Assembly: GCF_002215035.1 (NCBI RefSeq)
Contig: NZ_NKFP01000006.1
Span: 1,376,530-1,440,529, forward strand
Direction of reading: 5' to 3'
From: Leptolyngbya ohadii IS1
GTDB taxonomy: Bacteria > Cyanobacteriota > Cyanobacteriia > Elainellales > Elainellaceae
Length of the DNA stretch: 64,000 nt
In this document: positions 45,766 to 53,585 of the stretch, in pieces
Layout: the number at the start of each line of letters is the position of its first letter
Position numbering within the stretch: position 1 is the first letter of the stretch
Notes under the pieces: model-generated
Database searches by the model: none
The model's input: the letters and a program-made list of their open reading frames with translations, nothing else
What the model was told of the DNA's origin: nothing
Made by a program: the position numbers and the translations under genes

Positions 45766-46686
45766 TCAGACTGAACGCTTCGTCGTGCTCTGGTTCCGAA
45801 TTGCCATCACGATGTAGTAGTAGATGGTAAACATGACGCCCGCGAAAATCTGCCCTCCCCAAGGTCCGTGCCAGAACTCAAACGCACCTTTGCCCCAATA
45901 GGCTTCCGACATTGCCAGCAGCATAATTCGTGGAATGTTCGCAATCAAGGCAAGGGCAATTCCGACGATTACCATGAGCGTCACTTTCGGCATGGATTCA
46001 CGCAGAGCTAGCCCAACGACTAAACTGGCGATCGCCAGCACCGTTGCCATGTCAAAACCGCTACATCCCCAGGCAACTTCGACCACTCCACCCGGTAGGG
46101 CAATTAGTACGGGACCAACCAAAGTAGCAGGCTGACCGATCGCCCGTAATCCAGCTGTGCCGCTCCACGCCATCAATCGCTCTAGCATCTGCGGCGGTGT
46201 GAAGGTGTCCCAGAGAGTCTTGCCCACGGCAGTCGGTTCTGGAAATAGCCCCAGCACAATCAAGAAGGTTGGAATCGGATAGCGTCCAAAGACCCCGGCT
46301 CCCCAGGTGCTGAGCGCAATTCCTGCAAAAGCTGCCATCCAGACGATTCGCTGAATCCAGAGCGTTGTGAAGCCCAGGGGCATCAGCAGCAAGCAGACCC
46401 CAATCAGAAAATAACCCAGCCATCGATCGCCTTCGGAAGCTTCCATGTGGGATAGTTCCTGTCGCTGCTGCCAGAGGCGATACAGTCCCAAGCAGACCGC
46501 TGCTGCCATCAGGATCGAACCGGAACCATGCATTAGACCAAATGCCAGCTTTGCCAGCCAGAGGGGGATGTAGCAGCCAACGATAAACAGCGCCAGCGCC
46601 ACCATTCGATTATGGGAAGTTTTGACCCCCCAGCTTAACCCCCGCTGTAGCCAAACCCCTGCTGTTTGCACAGATTTCCCTCTCAT
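45766..46686 (-). CDS. Cyanobacterial exosortase
   Basis: 306 residues, eight or so membrane helices. The exosortase catalytic triad is visible: Cys208 in VAWGCSGFDMA, Arg253 in NIPRIMLLA and His273 in FWHGPWGG. These transpeptidase-like enzymes cut at the C-terminal sorting signal of PEP-CTERM-type proteins. The adjacent HpsJ-like gene and the PTPA-CTERM substrates fit the cyanoexosortase C type, though A versus C needs a profile search. Transcribed after the HpsJ-like gene, 20 bp apart. Confidence 0.87.
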   Translation of the reverse strand: MRGKSVQTAGVWLQRGLSWGVKTSHNRMVALALFIVGCYIPLWLAKLAFGLMHGSGSILMAAAVCLGLYRLWQQRQELSHMEASEGDRWLGYFLIGVCLLLMPLGFTTLWIQRIVWMAAFAGIALSTWGAGVFGRYPIPTFLIVLGLFPEPTAVGKTLWDTFTPPQMLERLMAWSGTAGLRAIGQPATLVGPVLIALPGGVVEVAWGCSGFDMATVLAIASLVVGLALRESMPKVTLMVIVGIALALIANIPRIMLLAMSEAYWGKGAFEFWHGPWGGQIFAGVMFTIYYYIVMAIRNQSTTKRSV

Positions 46687-46706
46687 AGTGAATTACTGGC
46701 GGTAAA

Positions 46707-47318
46707 TTACCGGCGAGTGGACAAACCATAGCGACCCAGTCCAACCAGTCCCAGTCCGATTGCCACCAGGTTAACAATACTGATGATGCCTGTTTTTAAC
46801 ACAGTCGTTTGGGCAGTTTGTTTAGCGATCGTTGCCTGTCCCGTTAAGGTTTGAGAGGCACGTTGCAGGTCTTCTGCGGTAACATTCTGCCCCAGAGCCG
46901 CTGGGTTAGACTGGGCATTCCGAATTTGGTTCTGTACCTGGGTTTCCTGAGCGCTGATATTATTTAGGGCTTGCTGACGCAGACTGAGCGTGTCCTTTAC
47001 GACCAGCAAACAGGTAATTAGATAAATTCCGCCGAGAAATAGAGAGATGAGGGAGAGTTGCCGCAGCCAGCGTCGGCTATCAATGCTGCCTGCAATCATA
47101 AGTGCCGCTCCGATTAACAGCACCAGGCTTCGATCGCCAAACTGCTGCAAAAAGCCCAGTCGCCAGGTAGCATCTCGCAGTTGGGGCGGCAGAAATAGCA
47201 CTGCCATATTCAGCACAAAGCCAAATATACAGACGAAACCAACAATCTGACAAATGCCCAGCATCCGATCAGGACGGGAAGCACCGGACATCGAAGCGGG
47301 AGTAGAAGCAGAAGCCAT
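46707..47318 (-). CDS. HpsJ-like exosortase-associated membrane protein
   Basis: 203 residues. About four membrane helices: two near residues 24-45 and 65-85, one about 88-110 and one about 172-195. Between them is a Gln/Asn-rich helical stretch (about 115-165). It has the layout I associate with the HpsJ-like proteins encoded beside cyanobacterial exosortases; the match is by architecture and context. It is the first gene of a two-gene unit with the exosortase. Confidence 0.7.
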   Translation of the reverse strand: MASASTPASMSGASRPDRMLGICQIVGFVCIFGFVLNMAVLFLPPQLRDATWRLGFLQQFGDRSLVLLIGAALMIAGSIDSRRWLRQLSLISLFLGGIYLITCLLVVKDTLSLRQQALNNISAQETQVQNQIRNAQSNPAALGQNVTAEDLQRASQTLTGQATIAKQTAQTTVLKTGIISIVNLVAIGLGLVGLGRYGLSTRR

Positions 47319-47720
47319 AGGAAGTTACCGCAAGTAAAATTGACGAGGAACACAAGCTAATCGAGGAATACCGATCGAATCGATCGAATCGTAATGATGA
47401 AAATCATTCTTTTTTCGTTCTGCTCTCGGAGCGATTAGCCAAAAAGACAGCCCTGGAAAGTGGTTTATGGGAAGGATTTTTGCCTTAGCAAACTCCTGAT
47501 TTGGGCGGGGACTGATAGAAGTCCTTAAACCGATGACTCGATTTACAACCTCTTACAAGCCCCCTCAGCGTCGGTCAGGAATTGAGACACACATTCAAAC
47601 AACTTACTTAAGACAATGACTGGAGACAAAGAAGGACATACCTGAATGATTCAGTGCACGACTGGAATCAACAGAGCTGGATCGGAGGACGCGCAAAGAA
47701 GCCAGAAAGCAATAGGTGCT
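47319..47720. other. 402-bp spacer
   Basis: Contains a cgatcgaat run near 47370-47390, an AT-rich hairpin aatgat-gaaa-atcatt at 47393-47408 followed by T's on the plus strand, and aaagcacctattgcttt on the minus strand just after the PTPA-CTERM stop (a weak terminator-like hairpin at 47707-47723). No ORF recognised. Confidence 0.4.
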
Positions 47721-48389
47721 TTAGCTCTCAGTGCGAGCCGCTGCCTGACTACCCGTTTGCCCCTTCCGTTTGCGGAGCATCGCAGCCCCAAAGCCCAGAG
47801 CCGCAGGTAACAGAGCTGGCGTTGGAATTTCCTCCACATCATCCAGGACTCTCACGCTACGAACATCCATTCGGAAGGAAGCTACCCGTTGCCCCATGGA
47901 GAAGGTTTCCCCTGCGCCAAAGTTCCCCAATACTTTCGCCAGATCAGTACCGTCCAGTTTTTCAATGATTCCTGAAAAAATAACGTTTGTGGTAGAGGCA
48001 AACTGGAGCGACTCCGTATTTCCAGTAGTGTGAATCACTTGATCGCCCGGAAGCAGGGTGAGCTGTGCGTCCTGTCCTTTGAATTTGAAATTTGACAAAA
48101 ATGCTGGAGTGGTGTCATAGTTCGCATTGAATGGAGCACCGGAAAGCGAGCCGGACTGCAATAGCAGCGAATTGACCAGGATATTTGAAACATCCGTGAA
48201 TCCCAAACCAGGATTGATGTTATTTGCAAATTCGTTGGACACCGTGAGCGTAGTGGGAAATTCAAGCAGTGGACTATAGCTGACAGAACCAGCGACAATC
48301 AACGCTTGAGCCGGGGTGCCAATCGCCATCGATACAGCAGTTGCGGCAGTTGCGATCGTGACCGTTGAACTGACTAATTTGAGGTTCAT
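47721..48389 (-). CDS. PTPA-CTERM surface protein
   Basis: 222 residues. Signal peptide MNLKLVSS.. to AQA at about 29, a middle domain rich in Asn, Ser and Thr without a known fold, and a sorting signal PTPALLPAALGFGAAMLRKRK. The signal is the substrate of the exosortase encoded 1 kb downstream on the same strand. A tail of about 14 residues after RKRK is longer than usual. The leader of about 280 bp is homologous to that of the next gene (49062-49784). Confidence 0.82.
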   Translation of the reverse strand: MNLKLVSSTVTIATAATAVSMAIGTPAQALIVAGSVSYSPLLEFPTTLTVSNEFANNINPGLGFTDVSNILVNSLLLQSGSLSGAPFNANYDTTPAFLSNFKFKGQDAQLTLLPGDQVIHTTGNTESLQFASTTNVIFSGIIEKLDGTDLAKVLGNFGAGETFSMGQRVASFRMDVRSVRVLDDVEEIPTPALLPAALGFGAAMLRKRKGQTGSQAAARTES

Positions 48390-48690
48390 GATTTTTCACC
48401 TATTTCAACAGGGAATGATTCATGAACGGCTCAAGACTGCGATCGAACTCAAAAAAAGCCGAATGATTTTTGTATCTGCGACTTCTATTCAGGGCAATGA
48501 AGGCACTAACTTAAAAACACGCTTTGCCTTCATCCAGGTTAAGTAACCAGGCTGATCAACCTCAGTTACGTATTCAATGATTCGATCGCTGGGATTCATC
48601 CACAGGTAGAGCTTTTCCTGATTCCTGGAGGAAACCCTGAAGTGCTCATGATTTCCTTGCCCGAATGCTATTTACCCTTATCTTAATTGC
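48390..48690 (-). promoter_or_regulatory. 5' leader of PTPA-CTERM gene, homologous to 49785-50090
   Basis: Shares several blocks in the same order with the leader at 49785-50090: an aatgatt block, gcgatcga, ctattcagggc, a hairpin (48497-48533), ccagg and tcctggaggaaacc (48623-48636), then tgatttccttgcc. The hairpin stem is atgaaggca / tgccttcat (9 bp). Confidence 0.7.
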
Positions 48691-49061
48691 TTCTGCCGCG
48701 TAGATTGAGCAATCAGAACCGAATTCACGGGCTTTTCAAGCTGGTTCATTCGATCCAGGTTTAATCTTCATGATCAAACAGTTCTCATGATTGAATGATT
48801 CTCATGAATTATTATCATGAATGAACTATTCTCATCAGTAAACCAGAAATACGGGATGCTGTTGCCAGAAACATCCTGAATTCAGGTAAAACAGAAGCAG
48901 GAGGTCATTCTTCTAAATCGTGAAAAAAGCTGAGAAAATCGGGGCAGAGGGTGGAGAACTGATTCTGCTAAAGACTCAGATTTAACTGACTCGGTGTTCT
49001 GCCCCGATAGTCATGAAGGACAATTAATTATCCTAAGAAAGCATCACTCCGCATCACAGCG
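48691..49061. other. Remaining spacer between PTPA-CTERM genes
   Basis: Repeated ttctcatga and tgattctcatga motifs at 48770-48840 and the inverted repeat at 48938-49008. No ORF. Confidence 0.5.
48938..49008 (-). terminator. Possible terminator after PTPA-CTERM gene 49062-49784
   Basis: An 11-bp inverted repeat, atcggggcaga / tctgccccgat, encloses 49 bp. Read on the minus strand the second arm is followed by TTTTC. It lies 54 bp after the stop codon. The long loop makes it uncertain. Confidence 0.45.
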
Positions 49062-49784
49062 TTATGCTTCAGCTGCGTCTTCTTCTGTCTTCTTGCGCTT
49101 TCTCAGCATTGCAGCACCAAAGCCCAGGGCAGCGGGCACCAGTGCAGGGGTAGGAACAACCCGATAGGCGTGATTGTCGCTCTCGAAAGCAGCGGTAGAA
49201 GAAGACAGGATAATACGATCGAACCACTCGCTAGAATTATCAGCAAAGAAGTTGACGTATCGTGAGCTGCGTCCTAGGAGAACTCCCTGACCCCCGAACA
49301 GAGTGCTAATTGAGGTTAGCCCTGCGCCCGGTCCAAATCCTGTGATCAGGGTATCGCCCCTGAAGAATCGAATTGAGTTGAAACTATCGATTGATCCCCA
49401 GTACAGCCCGAAGTAGTTCAGCGGAGCGTCAAACGAAAGCGTGACTGGACCGGGTTCCTGTGGTTTTCCACCCACCGTGAGGTAGTTTGAGCTGTCGCCA
49501 TCGGGTGCCTTGTAACGGGTGTCAATGCTGCCTTGAACAACTCGTCCTGCACCGGAATAGTCCACTCCTCCAGAAGTAAATGGAGTTGGAGTATCCACAG
49601 AGGTATCCTCGAAATCGACAGTGGTTACACCTGCGACTGTACTTTTCAAACCCTCACCAACAGCGGGCGTGCCGCCAAAGGTCACGGTAAAGGCTTGAGC
49701 CGCTGTAGGGAGAAAAACTGCGATCGCCGTGAGAGCTGCTGCTCCGACGACTGCCGCACCTGAACTAATAGACTTGAGATTCAT
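49062..49784 (-). CDS. PTPA-CTERM surface protein
   Basis: 240 residues. Signal peptide MNLKSISSG.. to AQA (about 31), a beta-rich domain with VNFFADNSSEWFDRIIL, and a sorting signal PTPALVPAALGFGAAMLRKRKK plus an acidic tail. The first ~30 residues and the leader are clearly related to those of 47721-48389, whereas the central domains differ: gene ends shared, middles not. Exosortase substrate by the sorting signal. Confidence 0.82.
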   Translation of the reverse strand: MNLKSISSGAAVVGAAALTAIAVFLPTAAQAFTVTFGGTPAVGEGLKSTVAGVTTVDFEDTSVDTPTPFTSGGVDYSGAGRVVQGSIDTRYKAPDGDSSNYLTVGGKPQEPGPVTLSFDAPLNYFGLYWGSIDSFNSIRFFRGDTLITGFGPGAGLTSISTLFGGQGVLLGRSSRYVNFFADNSSEWFDRIILSSSTAAFESDNHAYRVVPTPALVPAALGFGAAMLRKRKKTEEDAAEA

Positions 49785-50177
49785 GTTTAACCTACCTTGA
49801 TTGTGAACAGGAGAATGATTCTGTGATGAATCAGTGATTGCGATCGAGAGCAGAAGCAGATGAACCGCTCCTATTCAGGGCATTGAAGGTAAGTCTTCGA
49901 GAACGCTTTTTACCTTCGTCCAGGTCGAGCAGCAGATTGGTTAGAACCAGTGGCTTAAACCGAAAAGCCCTGTAAATTTGCTGACTCGCCTCGATCGCCG
50001 CAGTTACAAGAAGGTAGAAGCAAACACCCGATATCCTGGAGGAAACCACGTAGCGTGCATGATTCCCTTGCCTGAATTCTAGTTACTTTTTCTCCAAAGA
50101 TTCCGTACATCCGCTGAGTTCACCATTTTTTTACACAGAACTCACGTGGAGATTCAGCAGAGATCAGTGGAGAAGCA
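49785..50177 (-). promoter_or_regulatory. 5' leader of PTPA-CTERM gene, homologous to 48390-48690
   Basis: Homologous blocks as above: gaatgattc, gcgatcga, ctattcagggc, hairpin (49885-49917), gtccagg, tcctggaggaaacc (50034-50047) and tgattcccttgcc. The hairpin stem here is gaaggtaa / ttaccttc (8 bp), 101 bp before the start codon, against 108 bp in the other leader. One base pair differs by a compensatory change (C-G in one, U-A in the other). 50090-50177 shows nothing else. Confidence 0.7.
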
Positions 50178-51482
50178 TTAGGCTGCTGCCCGCCGCAGCA
50201 CCTTGTAATACTGTCTGGCGATTGCCTCTGGGGTAAATGATCTTTGTAGGTACATTCGACCCGCAGTGCCCATTGTTGCAGCGGTAGGGCGATCGTGCAT
50301 CAGAAACCGAATGAACTGGGCAAGTCCATGTCCGTCCCCGTTGCGGAAGCTTGCGCCGCATTTTGCTTCGGTGACTATCTGGTTGAGATAGGAATGTTTG
50401 GGGCAGATAACGGCTAGCGGACGACCAGAGGATAGCGCCGAATAAAGCTTGCTGGGTGCGACCAGACTTTCCATTCCCTCAGCAACGCTAACCAGCGAGA
50501 CATCGCAGGCAGTCAGCGAATAGGGCAACACATGGCGATCCTGATAGGGCAGGAAAGTGAAGTTGTCCAGTCCGAGCTGCTTTGCTTTCTGGATCAGTCC
50601 TTCGCGTTTTGCCCCCGCACCGATACAGACAAATCGAATTGGCTCATCGCGCAGCTGAATTGCCGCCTCTAGAATGGTCTCAACATCATGGCAGCGTCCC
50701 ATATTACCGGAATACAGCACGGTAAACGGTTCAACCAACTCATGTTTTTGGGCAAACCAGTTTTCATCCTTCGGTAGCGGCACAATCCAATCTGGATTCG
50801 CCCAGCTATGAATTACAGAAATTTTGGGTTCCACTTCTGGACAGAGTTTGCTGACCCGATCCCTCATTGCCGGACTGAGGACAATGATTCCCTTGGATTG
50901 CTCCCATACCCTGCGGTTAAGTGCCTGCCAGCAGCGAGTTAGCCAGTGATTTGCCGGAATCACGCCCAGTTCAACGGCGATATCTGGATACAGATCATAA
51001 ATTAGGCAAACGTAGGAGATGCCAAATAGAAGGCTGGCAATATAGCCCAGGATCGGCAAAAAAGGCGGCGCGCTGGTTAACAGAATAACGTTGCCCTGAC
51101 GGCGCGGATTCAGCAAATAGAGGAAGGTGCGAATACTAAAGAGAACGCCATTGATGGCTTTACCGCGAATCCGGTGGGGAAAGAGCTGGGAGGTGCGCGA
51201 TCGTTTTACCTTAACTCGCCCCATCTGCTCAAAGGCAGGCGCTTTATCGGCTTGAAAGGCATAGCCCGGCTGTCCGGTAAAGACTTCGACCTCTGCACCC
51301 TGACGATCAAGCTGCCTTGCCAGTTCCTCAATCAGTTGTCCGGTGGGGGCGTAGTCCGGCGGAAAAAACTGGTTAACCAGGGCAATTTTGACTGGGGTTC
51401 TGACTTTAGTTCGTTCCGATGGGGCACTGACAAAGCCAGATTCAATCTGGGGACTCCGTTTGAGCCAGTCGCTGATGTTCAT
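50178..51482 (-). CDS. GT4 family glycosyltransferase (WbuB-like)
   Basis: 434 residues. VKIALVNQFFPPDYAPTGQLIEEL opens the N-terminal domain; donor domain VLYSGNMGRCHDVETIL; end motif SLVAPSKLYSALSSGRPLAV, where the EX7E motif is degenerate as in WbuB and its relatives. WbuB adds a fucose-type sugar early in O-antigen units. It follows the WecA-like initiator gene by 75 bp, which suits an early step. Confidence 0.84.
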   Translation of the reverse strand: MNISDWLKRSPQIESGFVSAPSERTKVRTPVKIALVNQFFPPDYAPTGQLIEELARQLDRQGAEVEVFTGQPGYAFQADKAPAFEQMGRVKVKRSRTSQLFPHRIRGKAINGVLFSIRTFLYLLNPRRQGNVILLTSAPPFLPILGYIASLLFGISYVCLIYDLYPDIAVELGVIPANHWLTRCWQALNRRVWEQSKGIIVLSPAMRDRVSKLCPEVEPKISVIHSWANPDWIVPLPKDENWFAQKHELVEPFTVLYSGNMGRCHDVETILEAAIQLRDEPIRFVCIGAGAKREGLIQKAKQLGLDNFTFLPYQDRHVLPYSLTACDVSLVSVAEGMESLVAPSKLYSALSSGRPLAVICPKHSYLNQIVTEAKCGASFRNGDGHGLAQFIRFLMHDRPTAATMGTAGRMYLQRSFTPEAIARQYYKVLRRAAA

Positions 51483-51557
51483 AGCAATAATTTGTTTTTG
51501 CGTGGGGTGATAGGTTCAAAACGTTGGCTAGATGTACCCCGCAAAAAAGAACTCAGG

Positions 51558-52604
51558 TTAGCTCTGCTGAGCCAAATTCCAGACCCGCCACGAGCTACAG
51601 CCCAGGAGGACGGTGGTAGCAAGCACGACGAAAACGCTGTTGGGAACTCCTGCCAGGGCGATCGCCAGGCTGCCTGTCCACAAAGCCAGGGTGTAGATGA
51701 ACAGCACCGTAAACCGATGAGGTAGACCAATCTTCAGCAGACGATGGTGCAAATGTCGTTTATCGGCAGTGAGGGGAGATTGTCTGTTCTTCAGCCGCGA
51801 CAAAATCACAACAACCATGTCCACAATGGGAACTGCCAGAATCAGGAAAGGTAGCACAATGGCGGTGATGGTAGCACTCTTGACCAGTCCGATGATGCTG
51901 ATCCCGGCAAGGGTGAAGCCAATAAAGTAGGAGCCACCATCCCCCATAAAAATTTTTGCTGGATTGAAGTTGTAATACAGGAATCCCGTTAGACTCCCTG
52001 CCAACGCCAGCATCACCAGCGCTACAGCGGGTTGTCCTGTAAACACACTGACGATCGCCACGCTTAATGCAGCAATACAGGATACTCCAGAAGCGAGTCC
52101 GTCCAACCCGTCAATCCAGTTAATTGCATTTACAACGCCCACCAGCCAGAGGATCGTAATCGGCAGGCTCAACCAGCCCAGATGGGTCAGCCCCAGAATG
52201 GGCAGCGTAATAAAATCAATTCGCACTCCTGCCAGCCAGACACCGATCGCCACCCCAACTTGCAGAAACAGACGCAGCAGTGGGGATAGGGTTGCCAGAT
52301 CGTCCGCTAAACCAATCAGGAAAAAGGCAAAGCTGCCGCCCAGAACCCAGGCAATCTTAGGAAGCAGATCCGCAGACAGGAGGTTATCGCCTGCAAATAG
52401 CGCTACAGCAGCGATCGCAAGCAGGGTGCCACCGCAAATCGAAATTCCGCCCAGGCGAGCGATCGGACGCTGATGCACCTTTCGAGCTGAAGGACTATCA
52501 AACATTCGATGCCGAAGCGCAATTCGATTAACCAGTGGAATAGAACTGATGACGAATACGACAGCAGTGATTATTACAATGAGCGAAAGACAGGTCAGAA
52601 GCAT
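51558..52604 (-). CDS. WecA/TagO-like undecaprenyl-phosphate sugar-1-phosphate transferase
   Basis: 348 residues with about 10-11 membrane helices. Family motifs: GLADDLATL near the first cytoplasmic loop, NAINWIDGLDGLASG, and FMGDGGSYFIGF, followed by RHLHHRL in the late loop. It transfers a hexosamine 1-phosphate (GlcNAc-1-P in WecA and TagO) to undecaprenyl phosphate, the first step of the repeat unit. MraY would be in a cell-wall cluster, so EPS initiation is the better reading. Confidence 0.87.
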   Translation of the reverse strand: MLLTCLSLIVIITAVVFVISSIPLVNRIALRHRMFDSPSARKVHQRPIARLGGISICGGTLLAIAAVALFAGDNLLSADLLPKIAWVLGGSFAFFLIGLADDLATLSPLLRLFLQVGVAIGVWLAGVRIDFITLPILGLTHLGWLSLPITILWLVGVVNAINWIDGLDGLASGVSCIAALSVAIVSVFTGQPAVALVMLALAGSLTGFLYYNFNPAKIFMGDGGSYFIGFTLAGISIIGLVKSATITAIVLPFLILAVPIVDMVVVILSRLKNRQSPLTADKRHLHHRLLKIGLPHRFTVLFIYTLALWTGSLAIALAGVPNSVFVVLATTVLLGCSSWRVWNLAQQS

Positions 52605-53585
52605 AGCGACCCTAGGTGTTCAGTGAACAGTGAGGACAAATTCAGCCAAATTGCTGTGGTGATGCACTGTAACACCGTGTTCAAATGCTTTCTTAGCATC
52701 CGAACCAGATTGAATGAATACCGAAATAAACTGTTTCAGGATATACGGTTAAGAAATCCAAAAGATAAGTCTGCTACGGAGCGAACTATAGTTATAGAAT
52801 TCAAATTCTACTCGCCTAGCAAACCTTAGCTTGAAAGAAACCCTGAACGAGAAAGCTTGCAGAAAAACTTAAGGTAGAAACAGGTAGTTTTGCGAAGCTA
52901 CAGCAGCTTACCGTAGATAGCACCCGTAATCAGGATAAACAGATTGAATTTCTTGGTAAGGTTTTGGTGAATTGCTTGGAGAATCGAACATCAAATTGGT
53001 TAGGTCAGGTATCGCTTCTGATAAGGATGGATAATGACTAATAGTTAATTAAGAATAGCCTTGATTCAGTCAACCGCTTCCTAAATTGTTTGACGGGTGG
53101 TGATGCGACCTTACAGGATTTGCATCGTAATACTGTGATAAAGCCCTGTAACTCTATCTACAGTACGAAATCTACAGTGCGTGATCTACACTACGTGATT
53201 TACAGTACGAACCTGCAATAGGGATTGGGAAAGCGGAATGGTATTCTTGATTGCTCTTTTTTGCCGCCAAAAGTATAGGTTGATACTCGATCTCATGCAT
53301 ACTGAATTTCGATCAAGACAAACAGATGCTGAGATCTCCTACATAGCGGATATTACATAATATTACTGAAAAATATCCCAGTCCTCAAACGACAGTTCAT
53401 CAATCCTTCATATTTCGGCTGGTCTCTGTAAAGCTGGCAAGACGATTAACAACACGATCGCCTATAGGATTGCCCACTTCATTGATTTTCCGAATTTCCC
53501 TGCAAAACCTATCCTGACTCTGCTGCAAATGCCTGTAGTAAGTAGCAGTACCGACGGTATTTTGTCGTAATTTGCAGGTCGATCG
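52605..53585. promoter_or_regulatory. 981-bp divergent region WecA-like / Wza-like
   Basis: The longest gene-free stretch in the window, with promoters for both arms of the EPS locus. It holds tgttcagtgaaca (52617-52629), a small inverted repeat, and the 14-bp tandem repeats at 53156-53211. AT-rich. No recognised RNA gene or promoter consensus. Confidence 0.5.
53156..53211. repeat. 14-bp tandem repeat, four units
   Basis: atctacagtacgaa, atctacagtgcgtg, atctacactacgtg and atttacagtacgaa in direct succession. Confidence 0.9.

Noticed and set aside
47393-47414. Hairpin plus T-run as a plus-strand terminator
   Set aside because: No plus-strand gene lies upstream, and the stem is a 6-bp AT-rich one.
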